A stretch of 64,000 bases of DNA from Paenibacillus gyeongsangnamensis (GCF_027533625.1 NZ_JAQAGZ010000008.1:62001-126000); one strand, 5' to 3'. Positions 7,601-15,783 are shown, counted from the stretch's first letter. A program made the numbers and translations. The notes: a model not told the origin generated them from the sequence alone.

Positions 7601-8776
7601 ATGATGATATCGTCGCTGCAAGTGCCGCCCGGCTCGCGCGCAGTGGGAATCATGACGACGCAAACCGATGACCATCCGCCCTTTGCCAATCGCGGCTTCT
7701 ATCGCCGCTTGTGCCTCAGCGGGCAGCGCGCCGGATTAACGGTGTTCGTCTTTACTCCGCCTGCCATCGATTGGACCCGGCTCCAGGTGAGCGGCTATAC
7801 ATTCGATCCGTCTGGCGAAGAGTGGATCCTGCGAACCTTTCCGCTGCCTGCGGTCGTGTATGACCGCTGCTTCTTTACTACGCGGCGCCAATACGCGGAC
7901 TATCGCCATGCGCTGAAGCGGCTGAAGGAGCACGGGTCCGTCCGCCTGCTCAGCCATGGGCTGAGAGGCAAGCTGGAGGTGCAGCGCCTGCTTGAGCGCG
8001 ACAGCCGCTTCGCTGCGCTGCTGCCGCACACGGAAGCGCTGCGCAGCATGCGCACGCTCGCCCTGTGGCTTGAGCACCGCCGGGAGGCGGTGCTCAAGCC
8101 GCAAGGCGGCTCGCAGGGCCGCGGCGTGCTGCTCGTGCAGCGCGGCGCCGGCCCCGGCGGCGCAAGCGCGCCGGCGCCCGGCACGGTGAATGCCGCAGGT
8201 GCGGCATTCACCGTGCGCGGGCGCGATGCGCGCAACCGCCGCGTGGAGCGCGCCTTCGCGGACGCGGGCGCGCTGCTCCGGTGGCTGCGCCGCTTCGTGG
8301 CGCAGCGCCCGTATTTGCTGCAGCAGTATCTGCTGCTGCAGAGCCGGGAAGGCGACGCGTACGACGTGCGCGCGCTGGTGCAAAAGGACGGCGCCGGCCG
8401 CTGGCAGCTGACCGGCATGGCCGTCCGGCGGGGTCAGGGCGGCAGCCTGACCTCGAACGTGCATGGCGGCGGTACGGCAGAGCCCGCCGCCGATTTCCTT
8501 GCCCGCGAGTTCGGGCAAGCCAAGGCCGCAGAGCTCCTCCGGGAGCTAATGCGGTTGTCTGAGCTCCTTCCCGAGGCGCTCGAATCGAATCACGGGCGGC
8601 TCGCCGAGCTCGGCATCGATTTCGGTGTCGATACCGGCGGCAATATTTGGATCCTTGAAGTGAATTCCAAACCCGGCCGCTCCATCTTTACTTATTTGCG
8701 GGATGTCAAGGCCCAGCGGGCTTCCGTCGACAATCCCGTCCGGTACGCGGGCTATCTGCTTCAGCAGCGGATGTAA
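7601..8776 (+). CDS. yheC: YheC-type ATP-grasp protein (array gene 2)
   Basis: 391 residues. It lacks the N-terminal YheD domain and starts directly with the ATP-grasp region (SRAVGIMTTQTDDHP). It carries AVVYDRCFF, the glycine loop KPQGGSQGRGVLLVQ and the C-terminal metal site LGIDFGVD...WILEVNSKPGRS. A GTG at 7592 is in frame, but the AAGAGG site ends right before it, so ATG at 7601 is preferred. Residues around 170-205 are a very GC-rich Ala/Gly/Pro/Arg stretch absent from the other four paralogues, encoded by DNA with a long inverted repeat (8174-8224). Otherwise intact. Confidence 0.85.
   Translation: MMISSLQVPPGSRAVGIMTTQTDDHPPFANRGFYRRLCLSGQRAGLTVFVFTPPAIDWTRLQVSGYTFDPSGEEWILRTFPLPAVVYDRCFFTTRRQYADYRHALKRLKEHGSVRLLSHGLRGKLEVQRLLERDSRFAALLPHTEALRSMRTLALWLEHRREAVLKPQGGSQGRGVLLVQRGAGPGGASAPAPGTVNAAGAAFTVRGRDARNRRVERAFADAGALLRWLRRFVAQRPYLLQQYLLLQSREGDAYDVRALVQKDGAGRWQLTGMAVRRGQGGSLTSNVHGGGTAEPAADFLAREFGQAKAAELLRELMRLSELLPEALESNHGRLAELGIDFGVDTGGNIWILEVNSKPGRSIFTYLRDVKAQRASVDNPVRYAGYLLQQRM
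8174..8224. repeat. Long inverted repeat inside the coding region of array gene 2
   Basis: A perfect 16-bp stem (8181-8196 with 8201-8216) around the loop AGGT. Seven more pairs extend it after a one-base bulge (8174-8180 with 8218-8224). The result is a 23-bp hairpin within an open reading frame, in a low-complexity GC-rich insert. Confidence 0.9.
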
Positions 8777-9263
8777 GCCGGCCGGACCGCCGGCAAGGGC
8801 AATTTTAGCCGCAATCCCCAGGCAGCACTCCCTTTCTGCCCAATGAAGCTAGCATAGGAAGCAATGCGTTGATTCGGCATTGCAGGAAGAAGCGGCTTCC
8901 TGTGCGGGCTCTTCCATTGTACGCGCACGGCAGCCTGCTCATGCCACTTTTTCCGTATCGGCGCAAGCTCTAGGCTTATGTGCAATGACCAAGAGACGGC
9001 AGCCTGCATACTATAGCGGAGGTTACACAATACGGGATGAAGGCGCTGTTTGAGCGTATCGGCGGCAACGAAAAAACGGCTTCAGGACGTACGGTTACAG
9101 GGCAATGACTAGCGAACGTTATCCTGCTTGCACATCATGGATCCATCACGCCTGCAGCTAAAGTCGCTCCTGATGCCGAATCTGCCGCCTCCTCCGCCAG
9201 CCCTAGGATTGAAACGTGATTTTCAATACGGAGAAACTATGCCAATAGGCAGAGTCAGCAGCC
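8777..9263. other. Intergenic region inside the ATP-grasp array
   Basis: About 490 bases with no supported gene. A small GC hairpin (GCCGGC...GCCGGC, about 8777-8794) follows array gene 2 but has no T-run. The phrase GGCAGCCTGC recurs near 8931 and 8999. No promoter is convincing. The stretch leads directly into the tandem hairpin repeat. Confidence 0.5.
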
Positions 9264-9411
9264 CTTACGAAGTTCGCCAATGGCGAAACTCAGCCTATGC
9301 TTACGAAGAAACTTAGCTTATGCAAAGTTCTGTATTCCTTACGAAGTAAGTTTCGCCAATGGCGAAACTCAGCCTATGCTTACGAAGAAACTTTGCTTAC
9401 GCAAAGTTCTG
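9264..9411. repeat. Two tandem ~70-bp units, each with two hairpins
   Basis: Unit A is 9264-9332 and unit B is 9338-9411. Each begins CTTACGAAG and ends AAAGTTCTG. In unit B both hairpins are perfect: AGTTTCGCC-AAT-GGCGAAACT (9349-9369) and AACTTTGC-TTAC-GCAAAGTT (9389-9408). In unit A both have decayed by one or two bases (9271-9290 and 9310-9329). The last hairpin ends 3 bases before the AGGAGG site of the next gene, so it could affect translation. Confidence 0.9.
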
Positions 9412-9423
9412 AGGAGGTACACC

Positions 9424-10791
9424 ATGAGTTTGACAACTTGCACGATTCATATCACCCAGCGGCAGGAACGGGCGGTCTACCTGTCGGTAGAGCTCGCGAG
9501 GGCGCTCAAGCTGGCCAAAACACGGAACGTGACTTTGAAGCTCGGCAGCAAAAGCATTCCGCTTGGCATCAAGCTTCTCAAGAAAACCGGCAAGCACGTC
9601 TTCTTGCCGTCCTCGGTTTACTCCCAGCTGCGCCTTCCCCGTCTGGGCGGCGCCATGGTGCACAATGACAACGGCAACGAGCTGCGGATCGGCCCCATGA
9701 TCGGCATCCTGACCTCGGTTATCCGCGGCAGCTCGGCTCCGTTCGGCTCCAGGACGGAGTTCATTCGCCAATTCATGCGCGTCGAGTCAGACCGCGCATT
9801 CTATTTCGGCTTTTCGCCCTCCGACGTCAACTGGAACGATCAGACCGTGGTAGCTACGATTCCGCGCAGCGAAGGCGGCTGGACGCGCAAGGTTATCCCG
9901 CTGCCCGATGTCGTGTACAACCGGCTCCCGAGCCGAACCGCGGAGAAGCTCGCTTCCATGAACGCGTTCAAGCAAAAATTCATCAAGCGCGGCATCCCGC
10001 TCTTCAACTGGAGCTTCTTTGACAAATGGGACGTCTACAATCTGCTTGAGGGCACAGACGCCTACAAGCACGTGCCGGAATCCCGCATCAACCCGACGGC
10101 CTCCCAGATCAAGGAGATGCTCGATAGACACAAATTCATCTATCTCAAACCGACCGGCGGCAGTCTCGGAATCGGCATCTTCCGTCTCACCTACAATCCG
10201 AAGCGCGGTTATTACGCCCGCTATCGGCAAGCAGGACGTAATGTACTGCTCCGCTTCAGCAATTTCGATACGCTGATGTCGTACATTAACCGCCAAATCG
10301 GACGGCTTAATAATTATGTTGCCCAGCAGGGTATCCGGCTCATTGAAATCGACGGCTGCCCGATCGATTTTCGCTTCCATATGACCAAGAACAGAGATAA
10401 CCAATGGGTCGTAGCGGCGATCGGCGCGAAGAAAGCCGGCAAAGGCAGCGTAACGACGCATGTGCGTACAGGCGGGATGCTCATGACGCCGGAGCAGGTG
10501 ATGAAGGAAATTTTCGGCAGCCGAGCCGATACCGTGCTGAGCAGCGCGAAGGAGGCGGCCATCCGGCTCGCGGAGGACATCGAGCGCAATTACCGCCATA
10601 CCCTAGGCGAACTGGGCTTCGACATCGGCATCGATCAGAGCGAACGGATCTGGATGTTCGAAGCCAATTCCAAGCCGGGCCGTTCGATCTTTAAGCATCC
10701 GGCGCTAAAGGAGCAAGGCCGGGCATCGCTCCAGTACATTTATGATTACTGTATGTACTTGGCCCGATTTCGGGCAAGGAGGGATTCCTGA
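9424..10791 (+). CDS. yheD: YheD-type ATP-grasp protein (array gene 3)
   Basis: 455 residues, the same length as array gene 1. ATG at 9424 is preceded by AGGAGG at 9412-9417. Earlier in-frame codons run through the repeat DNA and are not believed. The N-terminal ~100-residue beta-rich domain is followed by IGPMIGILTSVIRG, DVVYNRLPSR, the loop KPTGGSLGIGIFRLTY and the metal site LGFDIGIDQ...WMFEANSKPGRS. Only the WMFEAN variant differs from the EVN seen in genes 1, 2 and 5. The stop is followed directly by the GTG of array gene 4, so genes 3-5 form one operon. Confidence 0.85.
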   Translation: MSLTTCTIHITQRQERAVYLSVELARALKLAKTRNVTLKLGSKSIPLGIKLLKKTGKHVFLPSSVYSQLRLPRLGGAMVHNDNGNELRIGPMIGILTSVIRGSSAPFGSRTEFIRQFMRVESDRAFYFGFSPSDVNWNDQTVVATIPRSEGGWTRKVIPLPDVVYNRLPSRTAEKLASMNAFKQKFIKRGIPLFNWSFFDKWDVYNLLEGTDAYKHVPESRINPTASQIKEMLDRHKFIYLKPTGGSLGIGIFRLTYNPKRGYYARYRQAGRNVLLRFSNFDTLMSYINRQIGRLNNYVAQQGIRLIEIDGCPIDFRFHMTKNRDNQWVVAAIGAKKAGKGSVTTHVRTGGMLMTPEQVMKEIFGSRADTVLSSAKEAAIRLAEDIERNYRHTLGELGFDIGIDQSERIWMFEANSKPGRSIFKHPALKEQGRASLQYIYDYCMYLARFRARRDS

Positions 10792-12006
10792 GTGGACGCA
10801 ACTGCCATTAACCTACACCGGAAGCGCAAGCGCCCGACGCTGGCCATTCTCACTTACGCGGATGAAAAGAGGATTTTTCGCGGGAATCAAAAAAATTTTA
10901 TCGACCTGATCGAAACCGGAGAGCAGTGGGGCGTCAGGGTCTACGTCATGACGACGTCCGATTTCAAATTAAACGGCACTCATGCCATTGGCTATAAGTA
11001 TCATGCCCCCAGCCGGACCTGGAAAAAGCGGCTGCTTCCACTGCCCGACGTTGTCTATAACCGCATACCTTACCGTAAGTTCGAGCTGCTGCCGGAGGTG
11101 CAGCAGGTCATTCAGACCTGCATCCGCCACGGACAGATCCATTTTTTCAACCCTTCCTTCTTCAATAAATGGGCGCTGTTCGAGTGGCTGAACAAATCCA
11201 AGGAATCCCGGCCGTTCATTCCGGCGACGCGGCGGCTGCATTCCGGCGACGATCTGGAGAAGCTGTTCCGGTCGCACCCGTTCCTGTACCTGAAGCCGAT
11301 TCGCGGCAAGGCGGGGAAAGGCATCATGAAGGTGAGCCGCCTCGTCGGCAAAGCCCCGTATAATGGCTACGAGCTCAGCATTCAGGACAAAACGAAGAGC
11401 CATATCTCCCGCTATCCGAACGTCAATAAACTATGGTCCCACCTACAGGAGATTATCGGCTCGAAGGAATACATCATCCAGCAGGGCATCACCCTGTCGA
11501 CTTACAAGCAGCGGCCGTTCGATTTGCGGGTGCTCGTGCAAAAGAATCAGAAAGGTGCATGGAGCGTGGCCGGCATCGGCGCGAGATTGGCCGGCAAGCT
11601 CAGCATCACGACCCATGTGCCCCGAGGCGGATCGATCGACGATCCCTCCAAGCTGCTCACCGCATCTTTCGGCCAAGACGGAAGCAAGAAAATGATTGCC
11701 AAAGCCAAGAAAACCGCAATCCTGCTCGCAAGGCAAATCGAGAAAGCAAGCGGCCAAACACTGGGCGAAATGTCGATGGACGTGGGGGTGGATACCGACG
11801 GGGAGCTTTGGTTTTTTGAAGCCAATTCGAAGCCGATGAAATTCGACGAGCCGCCTATCCGCAAAAAATCATTGGAGAATCTGATCAGGTACAGTCTGCA
11901 TCTGAGCAAATCCGCAGCCGTCAGGACAGCCGCTTCTCCCCACACCTCGAGCAGCAACAAGAGCGGCCAAGATTCGATTGCGAATCAATCCATAACAGGC
12001 AGGTGA
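10792..12006 (+). CDS. YheC/YheD-type ATP-grasp protein, short form (array gene 4)
   Basis: 404 residues from GTG at 10792, directly after the stop of gene 3, with AAGGAGGGA at 10777-10785. The long N-terminal YheD domain is missing. After ~17 residues comes RPTLAILTYADEKRIF, then DVVYNRIPYRKFE, the loop KPIRGKAGKGIMKVSR and the metal site MSMDVGVDTDG..WFFEANSKP. The YNR motif and FEANSKP ending place it nearer to gene 3 than to genes 2 and 5. The C-terminus has a polar Ser-rich tail (HTSSSNKSGQDSI) not present in the paralogues. Confidence 0.85.
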   Translation: MDATAINLHRKRKRPTLAILTYADEKRIFRGNQKNFIDLIETGEQWGVRVYVMTTSDFKLNGTHAIGYKYHAPSRTWKKRLLPLPDVVYNRIPYRKFELLPEVQQVIQTCIRHGQIHFFNPSFFNKWALFEWLNKSKESRPFIPATRRLHSGDDLEKLFRSHPFLYLKPIRGKAGKGIMKVSRLVGKAPYNGYELSIQDKTKSHISRYPNVNKLWSHLQEIIGSKEYIIQQGITLSTYKQRPFDLRVLVQKNQKGAWSVAGIGARLAGKLSITTHVPRGGSIDDPSKLLTASFGQDGSKKMIAKAKKTAILLARQIEKASGQTLGEMSMDVGVDTDGELWFFEANSKPMKFDEPPIRKKSLENLIRYSLHLSKSAAVRTAASPHTSSSNKSGQDSIANQSITGR

Positions 12007-12011
12007 CGTCC

Positions 12012-13133
12012 GTGGGCCGTCAACTAGGCATCTTGGCCATGTACTGGGCGGAAGGAAAGCTGGAGGAGCTTTCCTTCTTCCGCAGGTTATGCATCTATGG
12101 GCGGAAGCTGGGGCTGGAGGTGCTTGTCTTCACTCCCGACGACGTCGATGATTCGAAGGAAAGCATTCATGCCCTAACTTACAGTCATTCGGATGGCAAA
12201 TGGATCAGGAAGTGGTCCGCACTTCCTCCCCTCATTTATGACCGCTGCCGTTATCGCGGAGCGGACAATTACCGTAAAATCACCAGCTTTCGCAATAAGT
12301 ATAAGAACGTGGATTACCTTAGCCGGCCCTTGGCGAATAAGTGGACCGTCTATGAGGTGTTGTCCGAGCAGGAAGGCATCCGCCCTTATTTGCCCTTCAC
12401 CGTTCGTTATCAAAGCCTGAAAGACCTGTCTCAAATGCTGAAGAAATACCCTATCGTCTACATGAAGCCGAAAAACGGCACAGGCGGAAGGGGCATTGTC
12501 CGGCTTCAGCGCTTGGGCAGCAGCCAAATCGTATGGATGGAGGGCCGGGATCCGAGCCGCCGCATTCTTCCGCAGCAGAAGATCCATATCCGGCAAATTC
12601 CGGCAAAATTGAGCAGTTGGAAGCTGGAGGAGCTGTATCTCGTGCAGCAGGGGATTCCGCTAGCGTTAAAAGACGGCCGCGTTCACGATTTCCGCATGCT
12701 GGTGCAAAAGGACGGCAGCGGAGAGTGGCAGGTCACCGGCTGCGCCGGGCGAATCGGGCCCAGGCTGTCCGTCACCTCCAACCTGCATGGCGGCGGCACC
12801 GCAGTCCCGATGGAAATTCTGCTGAGAAACCGCTTCGGCACGGAAGAGAAGGTCCGTGAAATCAAGAAGGATGCGTATGCGCTTGGACTGCGGGTCGTGA
12901 AGCAGCTTGAGAGCAAGTTCGGAGCGTTGTGCGAGGCAGGCATCGATTTGGCGATCGACCCTAAAGGCGACATTTGGCTGCTTGAAGTGAATCCGAAGCC
13001 GTCGCGCGAAGTGTTCCGACGGATCGGCGAAACCGCCAATTATCGCAAAGCCCACCTTCGTCCGCTGGAGTACGCGCTATGGAAGCTGAAACGCCGGAAG
13101 CCGGAAGAGGAGACTTCCGGCATGGATGAATAG
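12012..13133 (+). CDS. yheC: YheC-type ATP-grasp protein (array gene 5)
   Basis: 373 residues. The GTG at 12012 has AGGTGA five bases upstream. An in-frame GTG at 12003 overlaps the gene 4 stop and is the alternative. The protein starts GRQLGILAMYWAEGK and carries PLIYDRCRYRG, the loop KPKNGTGGRGIVRLQR, SVTSNLHGGGTAVP and the metal site AGIDLAIDPKG..WLLEVNPKPSRE. It is closest to array gene 2 (shared YDRC, GGGTA, and VTG/LTG before the loop). The EVNPKP in place of EVNSKP is the only departure in the metal motif. It ends the array and is followed by a terminator. Confidence 0.85.
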   Translation: MGRQLGILAMYWAEGKLEELSFFRRLCIYGRKLGLEVLVFTPDDVDDSKESIHALTYSHSDGKWIRKWSALPPLIYDRCRYRGADNYRKITSFRNKYKNVDYLSRPLANKWTVYEVLSEQEGIRPYLPFTVRYQSLKDLSQMLKKYPIVYMKPKNGTGGRGIVRLQRLGSSQIVWMEGRDPSRRILPQQKIHIRQIPAKLSSWKLEELYLVQQGIPLALKDGRVHDFRMLVQKDGSGEWQVTGCAGRIGPRLSVTSNLHGGGTAVPMEILLRNRFGTEEKVREIKKDAYALGLRVVKQLESKFGALCEAGIDLAIDPKGDIWLLEVNPKPSREVFRRIGETANYRKAHLRPLEYALWKLKRRKPEEETSGMDE

Positions 13134-13160
13134 AGGCGTCTCATGCCGGAGTACGCCTCT
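13132..13160. terminator. Terminator after the ATP-grasp array
   Basis: Stem AGAGGCGT (13132-13139) with ACGCCTCT (13153-13160), followed by TTTAATT. It lies between convergent genes and may also end the HAD gene on the other strand. Confidence 0.7.
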
Positions 13161-13176
13161 TTAATTACGGCTTGTA

Positions 13177-13857
13177 TTATGCCTCAAGCAATTCCGCAAG
13201 CTCGCTGAATCGTTGAATGGTCGCGTCCGCACCGTCAAGCTCGCCCTCTTTGCGGAAGCCTGCATAATCGCAGCCGACCACGAACAGACCGTTGGCGTGA
13301 CCGGCCTCCACATCAGAGGAGCGGTCCCCCACCATCCAAGCCGATCGGATGCCATGCTTGTCCAGCAGCTGCCGCACCAGATCGACCTTGGAACGGGTGC
13401 CGTACTCGCCTGCACTGTACAAGCCTCCCGCTTCGAAGAGCGGCTCCAGCCCCTGGTACCGGATAACGCCTTTGACGTAATCCTCCAGTCCGTTGCTGGC
13501 AATGAAGAGCTTGATGCCACGTGCGCGAAGCTCCCGGAGCGCATCCGCGACTCCTTCATAGAGTACCCCTTGTCCCCCGGCCATTCCTTCCACCTGGTAA
13601 GCCAGAAGCAGCTCGTCCGCCCGGCGGTGAACCGATTCCTCGGCGTGCGGCATAACCTGACGCCAGATGTGCTCGAGCAGCATTCCCAGCCCGCTCAGAA
13701 TCGCTTGCTCCGGGGGTGTTTCTCCCTGATACAATCCTTCTTCACGGAGCTTGTCAAAGGTTGAATGATAGGCTGGAAGCAGCAGTGTTTCGGTCTGGAA
13801 CAGCGTGCCGTCCAGATCGAAGATCATCGCTTCCGGCTGTGTATGCTTTTGCTTCAA
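13177..13857 (-). CDS. HAD-superfamily phosphatase (phosphoglycolate phosphatase-like)
   Basis: About 226 residues. Motif I is MIFDLDGTLFQTE, motif II FIASNGLEDY, motif III Lys in SKVDL, and motif IV MVGDRSSDVEAGHANG, with an alpha-helical class I cap between motifs I and II. The best ribosome site (GGAGGGG) lies 7 bases before a TTG at 13857. An ATG at 13881 and one at 13920 are in frame upstream but lack such a site. The family includes phosphoglycolate phosphatase and pyrophosphatase PpaX. The substrate is not settled by context. Confidence 0.8.
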   Translation of the reverse strand: MKQKHTQPEAMIFDLDGTLFQTETLLLPAYHSTFDKLREEGLYQGETPPEQAILSGLGMLLEHIWRQVMPHAEESVHRRADELLLAYQVEGMAGGQGVLYEGVADALRELRARGIKLFIASNGLEDYVKGVIRYQGLEPLFEAGGLYSAGEYGTRSKVDLVRQLLDKHGIRSAWMVGDRSSDVEAGHANGLFVVGCDYAGFRKEGELDGADATIQRFSELAELLEA

Positions 13858-13923
13858 ATCCGTTCCCCTCCATTTATCCATATCACGTTCTATAGAATCA
13901 CGATTCGGAACGATTGTCAAACT

Positions 13924-14364
13924 TTAACTCTGGAAGTCCATTGTCATTACGTTTTGCAGCGGAACCTTAAACCAAAGGAGCAGAATGACAATAATGACTG
14001 CGGAAACGGCATATGCATAGCCCGCCCGTATATAGTGAAGCCGAAGCATCGGGAACATCATGCAATCAAAGGCAAAGGACCAATACCAGTTCCAGCCGTG
14101 GTCATACACGATCCTGCCCGTCATTGCGAACAGCAGCTCCACCGCGGCATAAATGGCGATCCACTTAACATATCGTTTCGTACGGCCCATACGACGTTCA
14201 GGAAAATGATGTAAAAAGAGCAGTGCAGTGCAGGGGAAAACGATCAGTGTATAGAACATTTCGTTCAGCACCGGATAAATCGGAAAGTCCGGCTCAAACG
14301 CCCATAGCTCGTACCTTGAGGTTAGCACGAAATAGAGCAGATTGCCCGAAACCATGTACAGCAT
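13924..14364 (-). CDS. CBO0543-like membrane protein, probably frameshifted at its start
   Basis: 146 residues from ATG at 14364 with four or more hydrophobic segments (VLNEMFYTLIVFPCTALLFL; YVKWIAIYAAVELLFAMTG; AYAVSAVIIVILLLWF). It resembles the CBO0543 family of Bacillus-type membrane proteins of unknown role. The same frame continues upstream without a stop for 34 codons (reading ESLIHAAVALIALYCTWRSK...), but has no start codon. An ATG at 14465-14467 in the next frame is followed by AAAAGGGG (14457-14464). Loss of one base in that run would give a complete protein beginning MKRESLIHAAVALIALY. Either the gene is damaged or the base count is an error. Confidence 0.6.
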   Translation of the reverse strand: MLYMVSGNLLYFVLTSRYELWAFEPDFPIYPVLNEMFYTLIVFPCTALLFLHHFPERRMGRTKRYVKWIAIYAAVELLFAMTGRIVYDHGWNWYWSFAFDCMMFPMLRLHYIRAGYAYAVSAVIIVILLLWFKVPLQNVMTMDFQS

Positions 14365-14607
14365 GGTGCTGTGGCACCGTTCCCAAGCCGACCAAGCTTT
14401 AGAACGCCAAGTGCAATACAGCGCAATGAGTGCGACGGCAGCGTGAATGAGGCTCTCCCCTTTTCATGTAAATCATCCCTATCGTTATTTTTTCCAAATT
14501 TCTGTAAGTTAATCTATAGGAGAAGAAATTCGCAGAACCGGATTATTAGCTGCCGAAGCGCAGCTTCGCTGTGACGCGCTGACCGGCATAGCTGCCCGAT
14601 TCCTGTC

Positions 14608-14634
14608 CAGCGCCGGAGCAGATTGCCGGCGCTG
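14608..14634. terminator. GC-rich hairpin downstream of cotJ (weak terminator)
   Basis: CAGCGCCGG pairs with CCGGCGCTG around a 9-base loop. No clear T-run follows on either strand. It is the only structure seen in the roughly 300-base gap between cotJC and the membrane gene at 13924-14364. Confidence 0.4.
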
Positions 14635-14681
14635 GGGGTGCGTTTCGTCCGTTCACGAACGCCTGCTGACAGCTATCAAAG

Positions 14682-15251
14682 CTAGAATACTTTCTTATTC
14701 TCCTGATCGCTCTTCAGCATCTCTACCGCTTCCCGGAAGCGCAAGGAGTGGATGATCTCCCGCTCCCGCAAAAATTTAAGACCGTCCTGCAAATCCACAT
14801 CGTCGGTCATATCGATCAGCCATTGATACGTTGCTCTCGCCTTCTCCTCCGCAGCGATATCCTCATACAAATCCGCAATCGGATCCCCCTTTGCCTGGAT
14901 ATAGGCCGCCGTCCAAGGCACTCCGCCCGAGTTCTCATAGAACAGCGCCCGGTCATGCTGAACGTAATGATCGTCCAGCCCTGCGGCCTTCAGCTGCTCG
15001 ACCGTAGCATCCTTGGTCAGCTTATAGACCATCGTCGCTATCATTTCGAGATGGGCAAATTCCTCCGTGCCGATATCGGTCAGCAGCCCGATGACCTTAT
15101 CCGGAATCGAGTAGCGCTGGTTAATGTAGCGCAGTGCTGCCGCCAGCTCTCCGTCGGCTCCCCCGTACTGTTCCAGCAAGAGCTTCGCCATTCTCGGATC
15201 GCATTTGTTCACTCTGACCGGATACTGCAGCTTCTTTTCATAAATCCACAT
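14682..15251 (-). CDS. cotJC: Spore coat manganese catalase CotJC
   Basis: 189 residues of the manganese catalase family. The four-helix ferritin-like fold is shown by metal-ligand motifs such as GTEEFAHLEMIATMVY and AAEEKARATYQWLID. The start MWIYEKKLQYPV is the usual CotJC start. ATG at 15251 has AGAGGAG in front of it. CotJC is packed into the inner spore coat with CotJA and CotJB and may detoxify peroxide. Order cotJA-cotJB-cotJC is canonical, with 39 bases between cotJB and this gene. Confidence 0.95.
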   Translation of the reverse strand: MWIYEKKLQYPVRVNKCDPRMAKLLLEQYGGADGELAAALRYINQRYSIPDKVIGLLTDIGTEEFAHLEMIATMVYKLTKDATVEQLKAAGLDDHYVQHDRALFYENSGGVPWTAAYIQAKGDPIADLYEDIAAEEKARATYQWLIDMTDDVDLQDGLKFLREREIIHSLRFREAVEMLKSDQENKKVF

Positions 15252-15290
15252 GCCGCCGCTCCTCTCTGCGGTTAGCCGCAAGCTTCGTCG

Positions 15291-15554
15291 TTATACCTGC
15301 CAAGGCCAGGGCGTCTCGACCCACTGCCATGGATACTTGGAATAGCTATGGCCGAAGTGCATCAAAGGACCGAACTCCAATTGATATTGATGAGCTACCT
15401 GCATTCGCTTTTGCGCGAATTGATTGTACTGCTGAATCGCATGCCCGTCGTTCGGGTGCGTATCGAGATAAAGCGTCAGCTCAACCAGAACGAAATCAAG
15501 CGCCTGCAGCTCCTCCAGCAGCGTGTAATAATGCCCGGGAAACTCTTTATTCAC
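15291..15554 (-). CDS. cotJB: Spore coat protein CotJB
   Basis: 87 residues matching CotJB: YYTLLEELQALDFVLVELTLYLDTHP then a Tyr/Gln-rich middle and the Trp/Pro-rich end KYPWQWVETPWPW. It has no known catalytic role and is needed for normal CotJ incorporation in the coat. Its start overlaps the end of cotJA by 8 bases, so the two are translationally coupled. Confidence 0.95.
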   Translation of the reverse strand: MNKEFPGHYYTLLEELQALDFVLVELTLYLDTHPNDGHAIQQYNQFAQKRMQVAHQYQLEFGPLMHFGHSYSKYPWQWVETPWPWQV

Positions 15555-15783
15555 GGCTCTGTGCCTCCCTCCAGTTCAACTCGGATTGCTTGGATATATA
15601 CGGACTGTACAAGGCAGGCCACAGCGTTCCGCATTTTAAAGCTTGCAGCGGGGAATGCTGCGGCAAGCCCATCGGCTGATATGGGATATATAGATTCGGC
15701 GGGGTTGAGTAGGTCTTCGTATACAGCGGCGGACAAGGGTCGCACGGACCGACGAACGGGTGCCATACTTTCACTTGATCCAT
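15547..15783 (-). CDS. cotJA: Spore coat-associated protein CotJA
   Basis: 78 residues starting at ATG 15783 (MDQVKVWHPFVGPCDPCPP), with GAGAGGAG upstream. The Pro/Tyr/Cys-rich sequence (TYSTPPNLYIPYQPMGLPQ) is typical. An earlier in-frame ATG at 15837 lacks a ribosome site. Upstream, GCATAAT followed about 16 bases later by TATAAAT on the minus strand resembles a sigma-E promoter, in keeping with mother-cell expression; this is a visual match only. Confidence 0.9.
   Translation of the reverse strand: MDQVKVWHPFVGPCDPCPPLYTKTYSTPPNLYIPYQPMGLPQHSPLQALKCGTLWPALYSPYISKQSELNWREAQSRE

Noticed and set aside
9264..9411. CRISPR-like repeats before array gene 3
   Set aside because: Only two units are present, with no spacers and with hairpins inside the units; no cas genes are near.
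9280..9423. Upstream extension of array gene 3 through the hairpin repeat
   Set aside because: The translation only repeats the tandem DNA, and a strong AGGAGG site lies just before the ATG at 9424.
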